Notes under the pieces: generated by a model
Databases searched by the model: none
Told to the model about the DNA's origin: nothing
What the model saw: the letters and a program-made list of their open reading frames with translations, nothing else
Made by a program: the position numbers and the translations under genes
Shown here: piece by piece, positions 51,487-60,335 of the stretch
Layout: each line of letters starts with the position of its first letter
How positions within the stretch are numbered: position 1 is the first letter of the stretch
Assembly (NCBI RefSeq): GCF_900099735.1
Contig: NZ_FNDT01000013.1
Location: 1 to 64,000 of the forward strand
Reading direction: 5' to 3'
Length of the DNA stretch: 64,000 nucleotides
Source of the DNA: Arthrobacter subterraneus
GTDB lineage: Bacteria > Actinomycetota > Actinomycetes > Actinomycetales > Micrococcaceae

Positions 51487-52056
51487 ATGCCCGAGTTCCG
51501 GTATGACGTTGAGATCCTGCACCTGCTCGTGTCCCCGCAGCACGCCTATTTCGGCCGGGCACGGGATGGAGCAGCGGAAGTAGCGACAGTGGATGCCGCA
51601 GAGGCTGAGGTGGTTGCGGGTAAGGGGATTGTCGGGGACAGGTTCTTCGGGAAAGCGGCCCACATGGACGCTGCCGTGACGGTGTTCTCCGTGGAGGCCT
51701 TGGAGGCGATAGCCGCCGAGCTTGGCGCCGCCGCTTTCGATCCAATGCTGACCCGGCGCAATGTCATCCTCCGGGGTGCCCACCTGCCGCCGCTCGTCGG
51801 TGAGGAGTTCACGGTTGAATCCGGCGACGGCCGGGTGACTCTGAAGGGCGGGCGGGCGGCGCATCCGTGCGCGTGGATGGACCGGATGCTCGCTCCCGGA
51901 GCGCATGCGGCCATGCGCGGCCGAGGTGGGGTGCGGTGTCAGGCGCTGACGTCCGGGGTTCTGCACCGGGGTCCTGGTGTGTTGGTGAGCCCGGTGGAGC
52001 TTGACCCGGTGCGGGCGGGCGAGCCGCATCGGCTGAAACCCGACCGGCTGCCCTGA
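51487..52056 (+). CDS. MOSC-domain protein
   Basis: A 189-residue protein of the molybdenum-cofactor sulfurase C-terminal (MOSC) family. GIVGDRFFGKAAHMDAAVTV near residue 48 and the Cys motif in HPCAWMDRMLAPG near 127 are typical. MOSC proteins bind sulfur/molybdopterin or make metal-sulfur adducts. It is short and has no other domain. ATG 51487 is the only sensible start. It converges on dnaB with a 15-base gap. Confidence 0.87.
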   Translation: MPEFRYDVEILHLLVSPQHAYFGRARDGAAEVATVDAAEAEVVAGKGIVGDRFFGKAAHMDAAVTVFSVEALEAIAAELGAAAFDPMLTRRNVILRGAHLPPLVGEEFTVESGDGRVTLKGGRAAHPCAWMDRMLAPGAHAAMRGRGGVRCQALTSGVLHRGPGVLVSPVELDPVRAGEPHRLKPDRLP

Positions 52057-52071
52057 CCGGTTGCCCGGCTG

Positions 52072-55000
52072 CTAGAACCCGCCGGTGTCAGCCGCCATGT
52101 TGTTGAAGCGCGAGTAGTGGCCCTGGAACCCGACCACGAGGGTCTTAGTGGGACCGTTACGGTGCTTCGCGACGATGACGTCGGCCTCGCCGGCCCGCGG
52201 TGACTCCTTGTCATAGACGTCATCCCGGTGAAGGAGGATAACCATATCGGCATCCTGTTCGATTGAGTTGTGTACGGCGATTCCGTTGGCGACGAAGTTG
52301 TGGTTTCCGAGCACTGTTGCGTCGAATACCTCTTCCTCGCCGTCCGGTTCGATGCTGACAACGCTGTCCCAGAGAAGGTCATTGACGGCCATGACGTCGA
52401 GCTCCGCTGAATCCAGGACCGCGGCAACGCGAGCCAGCCGCTGCCGGGAGGGAGCCGCCTTGTAGAGCGTTGACCCACAGTATTGGGTTCCAAGAGCTGC
52501 CTGGAACTGACGGTGTGTCATATCCTTCTCGGCCAGAATGGATTTCACGTCATCCCAGACCTGGAGTGGAACGGTATCGACGTTGGTGTTGGCCGCCTTG
52601 TCACGGATGAGCTCGAGCAGACGCCCGCATGCTGCCGAGCGGGCACCGTGAACACCGATCTCCTGGAGGAATCGCCGCTGATCATCCCCGCCGGAAACGT
52701 CAAGGGTGTAACCCGGGCGGTAGTTGGCCTTCGGGGTGGCCGTTTTCACGCGTGCACTGATTCCGAAGCGGAGAAGGAGACGCGCGACGTCGTCGACCAG
52801 GCGGCGGGAAGTCGAGGCGCAGTAGATGCGGCCGCCCGTGCCGGCACGGTTTACCGTCACGGAACCATCCGTTGCCCACAGGTGTTTCAGGAACAGAGAG
52901 ATCTGGGCTTTAGGTAGCGCAAAAACTTCCTCCGGCACGAACTTCTTCACGCTTTGGGCCAGAAGAATGACTTGGGAGTCATCCCAATGGGTTCGCTCTG
53001 ACGGGCCGTTGACGTGTCGGGGCACACCAAGTCGGTCCCCGACTTTCAAGTGCCCGAGGGCACGCCACCCGTCATAGGTGAAGAACGGGTGGTTCGACGT
53101 GGCTCGAATGGTCTTTCCTGAGGCGAGAGTGAGGCGATAGACCTCTTTGACTCCCGTTGAAAAAACGTGGGTCAGGTGGCGTTCGACATATCGCAGGCTG
53201 TCGTCCAGCGACCAGACCGGCACATCCCGAGCCCCAGAGCGGAAGAGCTCACCCATGGTGGTTTCCGCTCCGGTGTCCGAGCGAAGCACCCGGGTATCGG
53301 CGGTGAGACAACCCGATTCGCGAAGGTCCGAGACCATCGGGCGCTTGTCTGTGCGCTGCTCGGACCCACGGTTGAGCTGCGACAGGGCGACAACGGGGAC
53401 GTTGAGCTCCTTGGCCAGCAGCTTCAGCGCCCGCGAGAACTCCGAGACTTCCTGCTGACGGGACTCCACCCGTTTTCCGGAGGACATCAGCTGCAGGTAA
53501 TCAAGGACAACGAGCTTCAGATCGTGCCGCTGCTTCAGCCGGCGGCACTTCGCGCGGATCTCCATCAGGGACATGTTGGGGCTGTCGTCGATGAAGAGCG
53601 GGGCATCATTCATGCGGCCCATCGTCGTGGCGATCTTCCCCCACTGCTCGTCCTTGACGGTTCCCTTACGCAGGTCCTGCAGGCCGATAGTGGCCTCCGC
53701 GGACAACAGGCGCATAGCAATTTCGTTCCGGCCCATTTCCAGGGAGAAGAAAACGGTGGTCATGTTGTGCTTGATGGCGGCCGATCGCGCCCAGTCGAGG
53801 GCGAACGTCGAGTTGTGTGTTGGTATGAAGGACCTGCCTGCCAGATACAGGTGTTCAGCGTTGGCCACCTGTATGCACCGGACCGGAACCGACCCAATCG
53901 GCTCCACGGACGTGATGAACCGCTGAGTCCGTTTCGGAGTAGACCGGCAGTCCCGCTCCTTGTGGAGGATCTGCTTCCGGGTAAGGCCAAACACCGTGTC
54001 TTCAGTCGAGAAAGTAATGACGAAGCAGGTCGATGAGGCCACGCTGCGGCCTTTCACGGGCTTTTCCCACCAGCCCGTGCGGTACCCGAGACTCAACGCA
54101 AGCTCGCGGAAGTCACGCGCAAGCCGTTCATGCGTGACAGCAAACTGGACACAACCATTTGCTGTAACAGTGCCGTCGGTATCGAGCAATCCGGCGAGAA
54201 GAGCGCGCCGCTGTGATTCACTCGCGCGCAGATACTGGGAGGGAATGTGTTTGTTTCCGAGCACCCCGAGGGTGCGCAACCGAGCCTGAAATGAGCCATT
54301 GCTGTTGCGGCAGGCCATACAACGCAATCCGCCGCTGCACTCTACGCCGCAGTCAAGGCAGACTGAGTTGGGAACCGGCTCGGAGACGGCGCTCGCTCTC
54401 GCACCGCACGTGCGCGAGCACGTGCGGACGTGCCGAACCCTGTTCTCGAAAGGGCGATCGCACACGACGCACACTCCGCGAAAAATGTATTCCTCGAGGA
54501 GACGGACCGAATAAGTAATCCCAGCGATGTGCGTGGTGGCGTAACCTTCCCCTCCTATGCGGAGCAGAACCTCCTCGTCAGCGGTGGTGATTCTCGCTGC
54601 GGCCGACGCTCCGTCACCAAGCCACGCACCAAGGGTGTATGGCTCGATGGGAAGTTTGGCCTCGGGCAGGTCCAACGGCCGGGTATTGCGCACCGAGTGG
54701 TTCAGCCGCTTATCGCCGGTGTTGCACCGGAGGGTCTCAGCAATTTCCGCCGTTGTCCGGACTGCAGGGGCACTGCGTTGCAGACTTTGCGGTCCATCAC
54801 GACCGATCATCTCCTGCGCAGCTTTGCGGGACGCCCGCGTATGGGTCAGCCACTGATGTTCGGCATCGGCAACGATGGTTGAGCCGTCGTCAAAGGTGAC
54901 CCGGAAGCATGGCCGATCAGGCATCACTTCAGTAGCAGCGACAACCGTCGTCGGGCTGCCGTCAGCTGCAATCACCTCATCGCCCACGGACACTTCCTCC

Positions 55001-55731
55001 ATGGTGGTCCAACCTGTGGGCGTGGGGAGCGGTGTGTCGAGAGCCAACGCCTTGCCCATAGCCGGCCTGGCCGCAATGACGATCATCTGCCCGCCATGCA
55101 GACCCTGTGTGAGCTCATCGAACTCATAGAAGCCCGTGGGGACTCCCGTCATTCCTTCGCCGCGATGTCCGGCCGATTCGATCTCATCGACGGTGCCCTC
55201 GATGATGTCCTTCAACGGGACGTAGTCTTCTGCGGTGCGCCGTTCCGCGACCGCGTAGACCTCAGCCTGGGCGGCGTTGACGATGTCATCAACCTCGCCG
55301 TCATTGGAGTATCCGAGCTGCACAATCTTGGTGCCGGCATCCACCAGGCGGCGAAGGACAGCGCGCTCCCGGACAATCTCAGCGTAGAAACCCGCGTTCG
55401 CGGCGGTGGGCACGGACTGGATCAGCGTGTGCAGGTAGGCGGGCCCGCCGATGCGGGAGATTTCCCCGCGCTTGGTGAGCTCATCCGAGACCGTAACGGC
55501 ATCCGCGGGCTCGCCGCGGCCATACAGGTCGATGATCGATTCGTAGATGCTCTCGTGCGCCGGACGGTAGAAGTCCACTCCGCGCAGCACTTCCACGCAG
55601 TCTGCGATGGCGTCCTTCGAGAGCATCATTCCGCCAAGGACGGATTGCTCAGCTACGAGGTCCTGGGGAGGGGTCCGGGAGAATCCGGGTGAACGCGTGT
55701 CTTCTGATGAATCCGCATGAGCCAAAGACAC
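52072..55731 (-). CDS. dnaB: Replicative DNA helicase DnaB with two inteins
   Basis: A 1219-residue precursor. Removing two inteins (residues 228-640 and 808-1155) leaves a normal 458-residue DnaB, the hexameric 5'-3' helicase of the replisome. Extein 1 has the N-terminal helicase-partner domain and the Walker A motif AARPAMGK cut by intein 1. Extein 2 has VVLDYLQLM (Walker B) and ends SDLRESG, where intein 2 is inserted. Extein 3 starts SIEQDADMVILLHRD. It lies downstream of rpsF-ssb-rpsR-rplI, across a gap rich in DnaA boxes. Splicing is required for activity. Confidence 0.95.
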   Translation of the reverse strand: MSLAHADSSEDTRSPGFSRTPPQDLVAEQSVLGGMMLSKDAIADCVEVLRGVDFYRPAHESIYESIIDLYGRGEPADAVTVSDELTKRGEISRIGGPAYLHTLIQSVPTAANAGFYAEIVRERAVLRRLVDAGTKIVQLGYSNDGEVDDIVNAAQAEVYAVAERRTAEDYVPLKDIIEGTVDEIESAGHRGEGMTGVPTGFYEFDELTQGLHGGQMIVIAARPAMGKALALDTPLPTPTGWTTMEEVSVGDEVIAADGSPTTVVAATEVMPDRPCFRVTFDDGSTIVADAEHQWLTHTRASRKAAQEMIGRDGPQSLQRSAPAVRTTAEIAETLRCNTGDKRLNHSVRNTRPLDLPEAKLPIEPYTLGAWLGDGASAAARITTADEEVLLRIGGEGYATTHIAGITYSVRLLEEYIFRGVCVVCDRPFENRVRHVRTCSRTCGARASAVSEPVPNSVCLDCGVECSGGLRCMACRNSNGSFQARLRTLGVLGNKHIPSQYLRASESQRRALLAGLLDTDGTVTANGCVQFAVTHERLARDFRELALSLGYRTGWWEKPVKGRSVASSTCFVITFSTEDTVFGLTRKQILHKERDCRSTPKRTQRFITSVEPIGSVPVRCIQVANAEHLYLAGRSFIPTHNSTFALDWARSAAIKHNMTTVFFSLEMGRNEIAMRLLSAEATIGLQDLRKGTVKDEQWGKIATTMGRMNDAPLFIDDSPNMSLMEIRAKCRRLKQRHDLKLVVLDYLQLMSSGKRVESRQQEVSEFSRALKLLAKELNVPVVALSQLNRGSEQRTDKRPMVSDLRESGCLTADTRVLRSDTGAETTMGELFRSGARDVPVWSLDDSLRYVERHLTHVFSTGVKEVYRLTLASGKTIRATSNHPFFTYDGWRALGHLKVGDRLGVPRHVNGPSERTHWDDSQVILLAQSVKKFVPEEVFALPKAQISLFLKHLWATDGSVTVNRAGTGGRIYCASTSRRLVDDVARLLLRFGISARVKTATPKANYRPGYTLDVSGGDDQRRFLQEIGVHGARSAACGRLLELIRDKAANTNVDTVPLQVWDDVKSILAEKDMTHRQFQAALGTQYCGSTLYKAAPSRQRLARVAAVLDSAELDVMAVNDLLWDSVVSIEPDGEEEVFDATVLGNHNFVANGIAVHNSIEQDADMVILLHRDDVYDKESPRAGEADVIVAKHRNGPTKTLVVGFQGHYSRFNNMAADTGGF
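52267..53310 (-). other. DnaB intein 2 (class 1)
   Basis: A 348-residue intein between ESG and SIEQDAD. It begins with Cys808 (CLTADTRVL), has block B TSNHPFF and ends with VHN followed by extein Ser, as in standard class 1 inteins. A LAGLIDADG-type motif (FLKHLWATDGSV) and the region around RFGISARVKT point to a homing-endonuclease domain; only one such motif is obvious, so nuclease activity is uncertain. Confidence 0.88.
53812..55050 (-). other. DnaB intein 1 (class 3, zinc-ribbon-bearing LAGLIDADG intein)
   Basis: A 413-residue intein inserted right after the Walker A lysine. Its first residue is Ala, so it cannot splice by the usual N-terminal nucleophile. It has Trp294 in block B (AEHQW), Cys619 (VRCIQVANAEH) and Thr638 before the final HN, the W-C-T set of class 3 inteins. 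The next extein residue is Ser. Endonuclease motifs are LGAWLGDG and LLAGLLDTDG. Between them sit two Cys clusters, C421/C424/C438/C442 and C458/C461/C471/C474, like zinc ribbons. Confidence 0.88.
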
Positions 55732-55897
55732 TGGTGCGGCCTTTCTTCCCGAAACTTCCCCGAATCCCTACACCGGGCGCCCGTAGGCGGACGGTGAATC
55801 CGAGCTGAATAACCATAGGTACCAGCCGCCACCGACAGTCTCTGCGGTATGGGATACCCCGCAACGGTAGTGCCCGGCAGCCCACCTGCCAACTGAG

Positions 55898-56133
55898 TTA
55901 TCCACAGGGGGTGTGAATAAGTGGGTAATTGTCCGGCGTGTTGTGTGGGGACACTGGGGATAACTGCGTGGATTTACATCCGACATTCTTTGCAACCCGG
56001 TCCTGACCTGCACAAACACCTCGCGCAGCCTGTGGAAGAAAAGATTTTTACGCCAACATTCATCCCCAGCTTGCGTGTTGACAGAAGCGGAAATTGCCCG
56101 TACCGCAGAGTGTTTATGCACCGACTATCCACA
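55898..56133. promoter_or_regulatory. DnaA-box cluster between dnaB and rplI
   Basis: The 713-base gap 55732-56444 has no convincing gene. Five near-consensus DnaA boxes lie within 236 bases: TTATCCACA (55898, plus), TTATTCACA (55912-55920, minus), TTATCCCCA (55955-55963, minus), TTATGCACC (56114, plus) and CTATCCACA (56125, plus). AT-rich tracts lie at about 56036-56049 and 56140-56153. The dyad GGTGTG-GCT-CACACC is at 56154-56168. It may be a DnaA-titration or control site for dnaB. Confidence 0.6.
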
Positions 56134-56340
56134 ACGGACGATCAAATAATTATGGTGTGGCTCACACCGAATTTTGGGCGCCGACGAGCCTCTATGCTCT
56201 GACGTCGATGTAACTGCCAGGGACATACAGAGGAGGGAATACTCCACTCGAAGGACATTCCAGTGCGGGTACGCCAACACCGTCGTGCACCCGGTCATCC
56301 TTCCGGACGTCGCTGAGTCCTACCCCGGGCCGGGCAAAGC

Positions 56341-56374
56341 AAAGGCCCCCACTCCCTAAAGAGTGAGGGCCTTT
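56341..56374. terminator. Terminator after the rpsF-ssb-rpsR-rplI operon
   Basis: AAAGGCCCCCACTC and GAGTGAGGGCCTTT pair over 14 bp with one mismatch and a short loop, flanked by A and T runs. It lies about 70 bases beyond the rplI stop. It can act in both directions. Confidence 0.82.
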
Positions 56375-56444
56375 ACGCCGAACCGAAAACTAGCGCGTCG
56401 CGACTACCCCGAACTCGCTTCGCTCGTCCGGGGACCCCTCGTCG

Positions 56445-56894
56445 CTAGCTGGCGACGACGTCCAGGTCGATGACAGCGGCAACGTCCTCGTGCAGACGGA
56501 CGTTGGCCTGGTAGCTGCCGACAGACTTGATGTGTGCCGGCAGTTCAACCTTGCGCTTGTCGATGGAACCGAGTCCGGCAGCCTCGACAGCCTTTGCGAC
56601 GTCGTCGGCCTTTACGGTTCCGAAGAGGCGGCCTGAATCGCCGGCCTTGACGGTCAGCTTGACCGGCTTGGCCTGCAGGGCTGCAGCCTGACGCTGGGCG
56701 TCCTCAAGGGATGCGTGCTCGCGAGCGGCACGTGCAGCCTTGATGGACTCCACCTGCTTCTCGCCACCCTTGGTCCAGGTGAGAGCGAAGCCGCGGGGCA
56801 GAAGGTAGTTACGTGCGTAACCGTTCTTTACCTCGACTACATCGCCTGCGGTGCCCAGACCGGTGACTTCCTGGGTAAGAATAAGCTTTGCCAT
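56445..56894 (-). CDS. rplI: 50S ribosomal protein L9
   Basis: A 149-residue ribosomal protein that bridges the L1 stalk region. Starts [20 protein letters not shown] and contains the signature [16 protein letters not shown] near residue 22. The long central helix and C-terminal domain ([20 protein letters not shown]) are normal. It is the last gene of rpsF-ssb-rpsR-rplI, 17 bases after rpsR. Strong ribosome site AGGAA. Confidence 0.97.
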   Translation of the reverse strand: MAKLILTQEVTGLGTAGDVVEVKNGYARNYLLPRGFALTWTKGGEKQVESIKAARAAREHASLEDAQRQAAALQAKPVKLTVKAGDSGRLFGTVKADDVAKAVEAAGLGSIDKRKVELPAHIKSVGSYQANVRLHEDVAAVIDLDVVAS

Positions 56895-56911
56895 GGTGTG
56901 TGTTCCTTTCC

Positions 56912-57151
56912 TTAGCCGCGGCCTGCGCCGGAGTAAGGCAGGAGTGCAACTTCGCGGGCGTTCTTGATTGCCAGAGCGATCTTGCGCTGTTCCTGCACGG
57001 TCACACCGGTTACACGGCGCGCACGGATCTTTCCGCGGTCGGAAATGAACTTACGCAGCAGTGCTACGTCCTTGTAGTCGATGACGGTGACGTCAGCGGC
57101 CTTCAAGGGGTTGGACTTTGGTTTGGGCTTACGAAGTTCAGCCTTAGCCAT
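56912..57151 (-). CDS. rpsR: 30S ribosomal protein S18
   Basis: A 79-residue small-subunit protein that contacts S6. The segment [20 protein letters not shown] and [20 protein letters not shown] are diagnostic. No zinc-binding Cys residues are present, so it is the C-minus form; zinc-independent paralogues are common in actinobacteria. It lies 101 bases after ssb. Confidence 0.96.
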   Translation of the reverse strand: MAKAELRKPKPKSNPLKAADVTVIDYKDVALLRKFISDRGKIRARRVTGVTVQEQRKIALAIKNAREVALLPYSGAGRG

Positions 57152-57252
57152 CGTGGTGCTCCTTATGTCTGGTGGAGCCCGCAGAACGGTTCTGCGGGAT
57201 GGGAATTATCTGGTGAAAGCGCCTCCATATGCGGCGGCGCTTCCTAGAAGGC

Positions 57253-57789
57253 CTAGAAGGGGGGTTCGGACGAATCCGGACCGTTGCCCCAACCCGACGA
57301 GTTTCCGCCGGCCGGTGCACCCCATGGATCCTGCTGGGCAGGCTGCTGGCTCTGCTGGCCGCCGCCGCCCCAACCCTGGTTGGAGCCGCTGCCGGCACCG
57401 CCGCCGAAGCCGCCACCGCCGGAGCGCTGGGTGCGGCTTACCTTGGCGGATGCGTAGCGCAGGGATGGACCAATTTCGTCCACCTCCAGCTCCATGACGG
57501 TGCGCTTCTCGCCTTCCTTGGTGTCATACGAGCGTGACTTGAGGCGGCCCTGTGCAACAACGCGGGTTCCCTTGGTGAGGGTTTCCGCGACGTTCTCAGC
57601 CGCTTCACGCCAGACCGACGCCCGGAGGAACAGCGTTTCGCCGTCCTTCCACTCGTTGGACTGACGGTCGAAGGTCCGCGGCGTCGAAGCAATGGTGAAA
57701 TTAGCCACTGCAGAGCCTGACGGGGTGAAACGAAGTTCCGGGTCGCTGGTGAGATTACCGACGACCGTGATTGTGGTCTCGCCTGCCAT
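57253..57789 (-). CDS. ssb: Single-stranded DNA-binding protein
   Basis: A 178-residue SSB with an N-terminal OB fold ([20 protein letters not shown], then [20 protein letters not shown]), a Gly/Gln-rich linker and the acidic tip (DSSEPPF) that recruits replication partners. ATG 57789 follows AGGAGGCACC, an ideal site. It lies between rpsF and rpsR in the usual actinobacterial order, with dnaB downstream. Confidence 0.96.
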   Translation of the reverse strand: MAGETTITVVGNLTSDPELRFTPSGSAVANFTIASTPRTFDRQSNEWKDGETLFLRASVWREAAENVAETLTKGTRVVAQGRLKSRSYDTKEGEKRTVMELEVDEIGPSLRYASAKVSRTQRSGGGGFGGGAGSGSNQGWGGGGQQSQQPAQQDPWGAPAGGNSSGWGNGPDSSEPPF

Positions 57790-57842
57790 GGTGCCTCCTA
57801 CGGTCACGGGCCCACCGGAGTGGACCTGGTTGAAAGCCGAAA

Positions 57843-58148
57843 CTACTCGGCGGAAACCTTCTGCTCCTCGGGGCGGATGATCTTGGTGCGCATGATGGTC
57901 TCGTTCAGACCAAGCTGGCGGTCAAGTTCAGCAGCAACATCCGGGGTGGCGGTGAAATTGACGACGGCGTAAATGCCCTCGGACTTCTTCTTGATTTCGT
58001 AGGCCAACCGGCGACGTCCCCAGATGTCTACCTTGTCAACAGTGCCTTCACCGTTGCGTACAACGTTCAGGAACTTCTCAAGGGTTGGCTCAACGGTACG
58101 TTCCTCGACATCGGGGTCGATGATTACCATCAGTTCATATGCACGCAT
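57843..58148 (-). CDS. rpsF: 30S ribosomal protein S6
   Basis: A 101-residue ribosomal protein that pairs with S18. [20 protein letters not shown] at the N-terminus and [20 protein letters not shown] in the middle are diagnostic. ATG 58148 (ribosome site GAGGAGGTGGG) removes a non-conserved extension. It is the first gene of the operon; the 180 bases upstream separate it from the M18 peptidase gene. Confidence 0.96.
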   Translation of the reverse strand: MRAYELMVIIDPDVEERTVEPTLEKFLNVVRNGEGTVDKVDIWGRRRLAYEIKKKSEGIYAVVNFTATPDVAAELDRQLGLNETIMRTKIIRPEEQKVSAE

Positions 58149-58328
58149 TTGTGAACCCACCTCCTCTGGGCTAAACGGTCGCGGTCCTTCCGCAACAGGA
58201 GGTTCTTTTGCGTTGTCCCGTGCGGCTGCCACCGCCTTACTTCCAGCGGTGCCACGTCCGGCACGGACTCATCAATACTACCGGACCGGAAACGGGTCTC
58301 CGAACCGGCTGTGGACAACCCTCCGGGC

Positions 58329-59624
58329 CTAGGAAACCGGGTCCTGAGGGACGGAGAAGAACCGGCGCGCCACCCGGGTGAGCTGGTAGGGGTCCTCCAC
58401 ACCGCACAATTCCCGTGCGGAGTGCATGGACAACAGCGGAACGCCGACGTCAATGGTGCGGATTCCCAGCCTTGTCGCGGTGAGCGGACCGATGGTGGAT
58501 CCGCAAGGCATCACATTGTTGGACACGAACTCCTGGTACGGCGCACCAGCGTCCCTGCACAGGCGCGCCCAGTAGGCGGCACCCGGAGCATCGGTGGTGT
58601 ACCGCTGGTTCGCGTTGATTTTCAGCAGCGGACCGCCGCCGAGAACAGGGTGGTTGGCAGGGTCGTGACGCTCCGCATAGTTGGGATGGACGGCGTGACC
58701 GGCATCCGCGGAAACACAGAACGACGACGCGAAGGCCCGCCGCCGCTGCTCCTCACCGGCTCCGAGGCCCGCGGAAATCCGGTGCAGCATGTCCTCGAGG
58801 AACGGTCCGCTGGCACCCGAACGCGAGCCGCTGCCGACTTCCTCGTGATCAAAGGCGGCCAGCACAGCAATGGGTGCGCTCCCGGCGTCGTTCCTGGTTG
58901 CCTGAATGAGGGCCGTGAGGCCGGCGTGCACTGAGGAGAGGTTGTCCAGCCGCCCCGACGCGAAGAATTCCCCGTCCGCACCGAAGACGCGGGGCTGCTG
59001 GGTGTCGGCAACGACGACGTCGAAACCGCCGATGTCCCGCGCCTCCAGGTCAGCGTCCACGGCAAGGATCTGCAGGAGGTCCGCCCGGGCCGGATCGCCG
59101 AGGCCCCAGACCGGATTCATGTGCTGCTGCTTGTCGAGCTTCAGCCCGTCATTCACCGACCGGTCAAGGTGGATGGCCAGCTGGGGGAAGCGCAGCAGCG
59201 GCCCGGTATGGACCAGGTGCTCGGCGCCGTCGTGGGTGACCACCCGGCCGGCGAGCGCCAGCTCACGGTCCAGCCAGGAGTTCAGCAGGGGCCCGCCGTA
59301 GATCTCGACGCCGGCCTGCAGCCAGCCGTGGCGGCCGATGGTGGGTTTGGGCTTGAGTTTGAAGGACGGCGAGTCGGTGTGGGCGCCGAGGATGTGGAAG
59401 ACCGTGGTTTCCGTTGCGGACGGCGGCGTGATCCACGCGATCAGGGCGCCGTCGCGGATCACGTAGAAGCGGCCAGGTCCGCCGTCCCAGGCGTCAGCCT
59501 CGTGCAGCCGGGTGAACCCGGCGGCCTCCAGGCGCACCCCTCCCTGGTGGGCGGCATGGAAGCTCGACGGCGAGGCACTGACGTAGGCGCCGAGGTCGGC
59601 GATCTGGGCGTGAGCGGCAGTCAT
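58329..59624 (-). CDS. apeB: M18-family aspartyl/neutral aminopeptidase
   Basis: A 431-residue dinuclear zinc peptidase that removes N-terminal residues, usually acidic ones. Metal-site motifs are LGAHTDSPSFKLKPKP near residue 84 and AAFDHEEVGSGSRSGASG near 259, with a C-terminal VPLLSMHSARELC near 402. The length matches the family. It stands alone between rpsF and the two-component genes. Confidence 0.93.
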   Translation of the reverse strand: MTAAHAQIADLGAYVSASPSSFHAAHQGGVRLEAAGFTRLHEADAWDGGPGRFYVIRDGALIAWITPPSATETTVFHILGAHTDSPSFKLKPKPTIGRHGWLQAGVEIYGGPLLNSWLDRELALAGRVVTHDGAEHLVHTGPLLRFPQLAIHLDRSVNDGLKLDKQQHMNPVWGLGDPARADLLQILAVDADLEARDIGGFDVVVADTQQPRVFGADGEFFASGRLDNLSSVHAGLTALIQATRNDAGSAPIAVLAAFDHEEVGSGSRSGASGPFLEDMLHRISAGLGAGEEQRRRAFASSFCVSADAGHAVHPNYAERHDPANHPVLGGGPLLKINANQRYTTDAPGAAYWARLCRDAGAPYQEFVSNNVMPCGSTIGPLTATRLGIRTIDVGVPLLSMHSARELCGVEDPYQLTRVARRFFSVPQDPVS

Positions 59625-59651
59625 GATGCAAGACTAGCCGCCGGGCACGGT

Positions 59652-60335
59652 CTAGAAATCGAGGCCCTGGCTCGGGGTGACCAGGCCTGTCTCGTAGGCA
59701 TACACCACGGCCTGAACCCTGTCCCGCAGATGCAGCTTGGTGAGAATCCGGCGCACGTGGGTTTTCACCGTCGCCTCGGACAGGAAGAACCGGCGTGCCA
59801 GCTCGGCGTTCGACAGCCCCTCGGCGATTGCGCCCAGCACTTCGAGCTCCCTCGGTGTCAGGTCCTGCAGCAGCGGGTCGCGGGGAGGTTTCGGCGTGTC
59901 GGGTTGGGAGCGGACGTATTCCTCGAGCAGGCGCTGCGTGACCCGGGGCGCGACCACCGCGTCCCCGCTGGCCACCACGCGGACGGCGTGGACCAGCTCG
60001 TTGGGCCCGACGTCCTTGAGCAGGAACGCCGAGGCGCCGGCCCGGAGGCCTGCGAACGCGTACTCATCGAGGTCGAAGGTCGTGAGGATGATGATCCGGG
60101 CACAGGCGCCGGATCCGGTGATACGCCGCGTGGCCTCGATCCCATCCAGCACCGGCATGCGCACATCCATGAGGACGACGTCGGGCTCCAGCCGTTCGGT
60201 CAGGCGCACCGCTTCCGCGCCGTCGGAGGCTTCCCCGACGATCCGCATGTCCTCCTCGCCCTCGAGGATGAGGCGGAACCCCATCCGCAGCAGGGGCTGG
60301 TCATCCACCAGGAGGACTCTGATCGGTTGGCTCAC
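59652..60335 (-). CDS. NarL/LuxR-family response regulator
   Basis: A 227-residue regulator with a receiver domain (VDDQPLLRMGFRLILEGEE, phospho-Asp in VLMDVRMPVLDG near 56, ILLKDV switch region) and a C-terminal LuxR helix-turn-helix (LTPRELEVLGAIAEGLSNAE). Its start overlaps the kinase gene stop by 4 bases. Its target is probably the adjacent ABC exporter or envelope-stress genes. Confidence 0.93.
   Translation of the reverse strand: MSQPIRVLLVDDQPLLRMGFRLILEGEEDMRIVGEASDGAEAVRLTERLEPDVVLMDVRMPVLDGIEATRRITGSGACARIIILTTFDLDEYAFAGLRAGASAFLLKDVGPNELVHAVRVVASGDAVVAPRVTQRLLEEYVRSQPDTPKPPRDPLLQDLTPRELEVLGAIAEGLSNAELARRFFLSEATVKTHVRRILTKLHLRDRVQAVVYAYETGLVTPSQGLDF

Noticed and set aside
53167..54036. 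Plus-strand open frame inside the dnaB region
   Set aside because: Antisense shadow of the intein/extein coding sequence; no motif.
55921..56202. Open frame of 93 codons in the dnaB-rplI gap
   Set aside because: No ribosome site, low-complexity composition and it overlaps the DnaA-box cluster; treated as non-coding.
56174..56359. Open frame of 61 codons before the rplI terminator
   Set aside because: No homology-like features and runs into the terminator stem.
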